Assembly (NCBI GenBank): GCA_963854835.1 | Contig: OY978526.1 | Span: forward strand, 86,604,846 to 86,668,845 | Source: Megamerina dolium | Taxonomy: Eukaryota > Arthropoda > Insecta > Diptera > Megamerinidae | Direction: 5' to 3' | DNA length: 64,000 nucleotides | In this document: positions 59,961 through 64,000 of the stretch, piece after piece | Layout: each line of letters begins with the position of its first letter | Numbering within the stretch: position 1 is the stretch's first letter | Made by a program: the position numbers and the translations under genes | Notes under the pieces: model-generated | What the model saw: only the letters and a program-made list of their open reading frames with translations | What the model was told of the DNA's origin: nothing | Database searches by the model: none

Positions 59961-60870
59961 ATGGGTTTTCCATTAGGGACATAACAATTTCGTATTTTTA
60001 TATGAAAGCACCCTTAAACTTTTTTAATCAATTATCAATGTCAAAACGTTAGTTAAAGTCAACATTTTCATCATGGTAAAGTTCACGAACCAGCAACGTT
60101 TGGAAATTAATAAAAACTACTACCGAACATCTGAGTCGGTGGTCGCAACTTTAAGAGCGAAAAATGATCTTCAGCGATGAAGCTCATTTCTGGCTCAATG
60201 GCTTTGTCAATAAGCAAAATATGCGTTATTGGTCAGCAACAAACCCAAGTGTCTCAAGTGCTTCTTGAGACACCGTTGCACCCCCAAAAAGTTACTGTTT
60301 GGTGCGGTTTTCATGCCGGAGGTGTGATTGAGCCGTATTTTTTCGTGGATGAAAACGACCGTCATGTTACCGTCAATGGAGAGCGCTATCGTGCTATGTT
60401 CGAAGATTATTTGTGGCCAGAATTGGATGAACTTGACATCAGCGATATGTGGTTTCAACAAGACGGTGCCACTAGCCACACAGCACACGGTGAACGTGTT
60501 ATCTCGAGAAATGATCCGGTCGAATGGCCGCCTCGTTCATGCGATCTAACACCATTGGATTTCTTTTTATGGAGCTTTATCAAGTCACTGGTCTATGCCA
60601 ACAAGCCAGCATCTTTAGACGAGCTCAAAGACAACATCCAACGCGAAATTCCCAACGGTCCGGTCGAAATGTGTACTAGAGTGGTGGAAAATTGGGTGCA
60701 AAGAATCGGCCGCTGTAAACGGGCTCGTGGTAGTCATATGACCGAAATCGAACTTCATTCATAAAATGTAATGCTTACAATATATCTACATTAAATTTGA
60801 ACTCAATATCTCAAATATTTCTGTGCTTTATTAATAGATAAAATTGTTATGTCCCTAATGGAAAACCTTT
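59961..60870 (+). mobile_element. DD41D-like element, two internal deletions, perfect TIR core
   Basis: A perfect 27 bp inverted repeat (59964-59990 and 60841-60867; GGTTTTCCATTAGGGACATA and onward) lies inside TA flanks at 59959-59960 and 60871-60872. The frame starts MVKFTNQQRLEINKNYYRTS at 60074, reaches ATLRA, then jumps to [20 protein letters not shown] (first Asp). A frameshift near 60250 moves to the frame carrying VTVWCGFHAGGVIEPYFFVD, WFQQDGATSHTAHGERVI (second Asp) and WPPRSCDLTPLDFFLW (third Asp). Only 31 residues separate the last two Asp residues instead of 41, consistent with an in-frame 30 bp deletion after HTA. The C-terminus (RGSHMTEIELHS) is intact. At 910 bp it lacks most of the DNA-binding domain. 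Confidence 0.92.
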
Positions 60871-60872
60871 TA

Positions 60873-62514
60873 TATCGTTAAATGTGGACAAAATCTTAAA
60901 TTTTGTAGAATTCATATGGAATGTATCACATCATGTCCACCTATATACTGAATATTGGCACATCGTATAATCAAAAATATGATTATAAAATTATCAGCAC
61001 GTACATATGTTGAATGAATGCTTAAAATATTTATATCAGGTATATGGTGAAGGTACATTATTGCTTGATGTTCATAACATGGCGTAAATTTAATTTTAAA
61101 AAGAAATAAATTGTAATAAATAAAATGAAATCGAAATACACAAAATCTCACAAATTTATTCAATTACTCGGACACACATACATGTATATATACATATGTA
61201 TGTATACAAACATTCAATATCTTCAAACATATGGTACGTTCTCCTCGCACTTGCAAATGAACTCCTACATAGGCTTCCATATGTACAACTTCATGGATAA
61301 TAGCGACAAGAAGCCACAAGAATATATCATCGTAAAGTCAAGGCAATGGATATTTGCATAATGAGACACTGATGATTGATTTTATTGACATTACATGTTG
61401 CCTGGTGGGGCATGTATTTCAGGTGCTTATAAAATTAATGTATTGACTGAAGGTTTTACATCGACAGAGGTTTAAATGCACATTACTGTTCAATGTACGC
61501 ACAATGTAGCTGTATAATTAACATTTATAATTTTTATTAATTTGCAAGAAAATTGAATTGATTAGATATTAAATTAGATTAAATTTGATTTGCAAAACTT
61601 TTGGGCTATTGCTGAGCACATTCGCTTATATATGCATGAGTGCCAGAGAAATTATCACACCATTTTTATATATCGATATTTGGAATTAATTCCAATATGA
61701 AGTGCATTTCAATCGCGTCCATTAAAATGTTCAAATCATGCTGCCAATAAAAGCTTAAAACCAATGCTTATGCATATTCAAGAGTCAATATTGAATTTTT
61801 TCTGGCCTACAAAAAAAGTACTAATAACTTTTTTTAACAGCATGTGGCTCGAAGAGGGGGAAGGGAATGTACAATTGTACGATCCTCACTCACTCTTATT
61901 CTAATGCTCTAATGACTTACCATATACAGAATTAGTGGCTCGTATGTATTGCTTCATACAGCCATATGTATGTGTATGTGTGTGTGTGTGTGTTTACATA
62001 ATGAAACGCCTTTACTGTTATTACCGTGGTGGTTGAAGCACACAAAGTTTGTTGACATCGTAAATATTAGCGCATACTCAGAGAAATTCGACAGAACAAC
62101 GAGAATGGGAACATCAATGCAAAATATTGCAATAAGAAGTTTATAAGTATAGCCACTTTTGATACACTATACCTACGAAGGTGTAAATACATTGTTTGTT
62201 TGATTGCCTCAACATGTTTACACAGCGTTCGTATTGTAGAAGTAATTAATCTAAAAAGAAGTATTCAAGCTTTGGTGGATTAAAATTTAGCTCCACACAA
62301 TGGCATTAATGCCAAGAGGTAGGTTTGACTTATGTATTTCTTGTTTCGCAGCCGTCGAGGCAAAACATTTATTCGAAACTATTTTCTCTTTGTGCTCACA
62401 TTCAAATGAGTTCAATGCATGCCAAGTTGAAATGTTAAATTAATGAATGTGAATAGTTATATGTTTTACAATAAAACACATTGAGGGAATTGCTTGGTTT
62501 ATGTGCTGCTCGGT
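60873..62514. other. AT-rich non-coding DNA
   Basis: (TG)n at 61977-61994; no gene recognised. Confidence 0.55.
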
Positions 62515-62544
62515 AGACAGAAACCGAGACTCAATTAGCACATA
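62500..62544. repeat. Stem-loop at the LINE 3' end
   Basis: TATGTGCT (62500-62507) pairs with AGCACATA (62537-62544), and inside it CTCGGT pairs with ACCGAG. LINE RTs often recognise a 3' UTR stem-loop, so this may be part of the 62515-63709 element; that role is inference. Confidence 0.45.
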
Positions 62545-63709
62545 GAAAAGCGCCATTTTGCTACACCACTCCTGGAACCACTGAAGTTTGTGGTCTATTC
62601 GAACCATCTTGATCCATTAATAAACCTGCTAATGTCGTCTATTTTGTTTCCAGCAATTTCATTTTGGCTATCCATTATGAATTTGCCTAGACTTCTATGT
62701 CATAGACCGCCCAGACTTGGGCACTCACATAGATAGTGGAAAACCATCTCCTTGGAATCCTCTTGTTTGCAGTTTCGGCATCTGTCGTTGTAGGACTATC
62801 CTATTTTCTATGCATGGTCCCCTATCGGCCAGTGACCGGTAATAGTGGATGTGATTCTGAAGATATTTGTTCTGTTCTTTCTTACGAATTCGTTGGTTCT
62901 TGACTTATCGTATTTAGGCCACTACCTGGTTTCTATCTGCTTTCGAGACTATAGGTAGAGCTCTCTTTTGATGGCGCTAAGGGGGGCTTCCAACAGTTAC
63001 CGACTCGGATTCGACTCGTTAGTTACCCCCCTTCTTGCCAGTTCGTCCGCTTTCTCGTTTTCTTCTATGTTCTTGTGACCAGGTACCTAGAAGAGAGTGT
63101 TGTCCATTTTGCGTGCTACTGAGTTGAGCTCTTCCTTACATTGTCTTATAATTACTAAGTTCGTTATCGGTGATATCAATGCCAGAAGTGCCGCTTGGCT
63201 ATCTGACAAAATACATACATGCCTTCGATGATGTATGTATCTGATTGTTTAGTATCTTGCAAGACTCACATATCCCGAGAGCTTTGATCTGAAATATACT
63301 AGCTGTATCTCCCAGATGGAAGGACTTTGATACCTCAAGATCTTTGGAGTATACCATCAGTGTAGATCTTGGTGGCATTCTCCTCGACAGTCAGGCCCGA
63401 TCCATATTCCTTCCGTGTGGGAAAGTCCAACTCTGGAATGATGTAATCTGATGATTTGCCAGTCTGTCCTTGGCCTTCTACGATATTTTTATGTCCAATA
63501 ATCTTCGCGTTCCACAGGTCACCTTCTCTAATTCTGGTTGCTGCGTTCTCTGCAGTTAGTCCAGTTTTGATGTCGATGGGAAATATGACGTTCAGTGCTT
63601 CAGCTGGGCATGATTTCGTGACTCCTGGCAATAATTTGCTCAATGCCCCAACTATCAGTTTGTAGGCATTGCAATTTTTGCTGCCGATGGATGATAAAAC
63701 TCTCATATT
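62515..63709 (-). mobile_element. 5'-truncated LINE with RNase H domain and CCHC-like tail
   Basis: The minus strand opens abruptly at 63706 with RVLSSIGSKNCNAYKLIVGA, LSKLLPGVTKSCPAEALNVI (RT thumb/connection) and a linker. It then reaches IYTDG (RNase H first Asp), and after a stop/frameshift FHLGDTASIFQIKALGI (acidic position changed to Lys/Ala), SDSQAALLAL (second Asp), VPGHKN (His) and NEKADELARRG (last Asp). CRNCKQEDSKEMVFHYLCECP (split here as CRNCKQ and FHYLCECP), a zinc-knuckle-like tail, and SRFINGSRWFE near the ORF end follow. The order RT-RNase H-CCHC places it in the I/R1/LOA group. The 3' UTR probably extends to about 62515. No TSD was identified. Confidence 0.85.
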
Positions 63710-64000
63710 TTAGACTATGTTTTTGCTCAAATATTCGCCACTTAAAAATTGACTAACATTTTTGACAATTTTTTTCTTGTTTGAACTGTCAACACAAAGC
63801 TTCAAATTAAATGTGTAAAAATAAATTTTACAATTTACACCTGGTACTGGAGAGGATATTTTGTTCTTCTAACTCTACTTTCTGTCATACGAATCCCAAA
63901 TGATTCATAAAAACTTCTTCTTCCCATACATTTTCATGATAGGAAACAATGGGGTATGGGATTTAAATTGTAAACAAATGTAAGAAAACAAAAAAGGATT
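63710..64000. other. AT-rich non-coding DNA
   Basis: Flank beyond the truncated 5' end of the LINE; nothing recognised. Confidence 0.5.

Overview
The window is AT-rich eukaryotic DNA from a fly, most probably a tephritid fruit fly. The clade call is an inference. It rests on many Tc1/mariner relics, including several of the DD41D 'rosa' type first known from tephritids. It also rests on jockey-, RTE-like and RNase H-bearing LINE fragments, a tRNA-headed SINE, and the microsatellite style (CA, TA, CAA, ATT). No intact host protein-coding gene, rRNA or stand-alone tRNA gene could be supported. Nearly every recognisable open frame is a decayed transposase or reverse transcriptase. The window therefore looks like a gene desert or a very long intron.

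Layout. 490-5720 is the first copy (A) of an old non-coding duplication; its partner (B) lies in the same orientation at 26045-30195. A carries a 1.6 kb repeat of unknown class (3841-5440) that B lacks, so B preserves the empty site. 5990-6930 joins a LINE RNase H relic to a mariner relic. 8452-9347 and 16523-16920 are 5'-truncated LINE insertions with clear target-site duplications. 11240-14438 is an array of about 440-500 bp units split by a second copy of the unknown repeat (12034-13892). 18294-18835 and 19878-20540 are related terminal-inverted-repeat elements. 21993-22229 is a minisatellite.

32692-38698 holds a miniaturised mariner, a nearly full-length mariner with few lesions, a DD41D relic and another LINE 3' end. 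40412-46473 holds an RTE-like RT fragment, a short TIR element, an LTR-like segment and a jockey copy with a SINE nested in it. 48985-53950 holds a SINE fragment, a miniaturised DD41D element, two internally deleted mariners and an LTR-like end. 56797-60870 has three more Tc1/mariner elements (two DD41D-like, one DD37D maT-like). 62515-63709 is a 5'-truncated LINE with RNase H.

The genes do not form a working pathway; the window records successive insertions, internal deletions and nesting. The points most worth following are the paired non-coding duplication with its built-in empty site, the unclassified T-run-targeting repeat with a 298 bp internal higher-order unit, the CACTRTG-ended elements with 3 bp duplications, and the number of DD41D copies reduced to small non-autonomous forms. 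Percent identities, copy numbers and consensus sequences were not computed; coordinates of decayed elements are approximate unless TIRs or duplications fix them.
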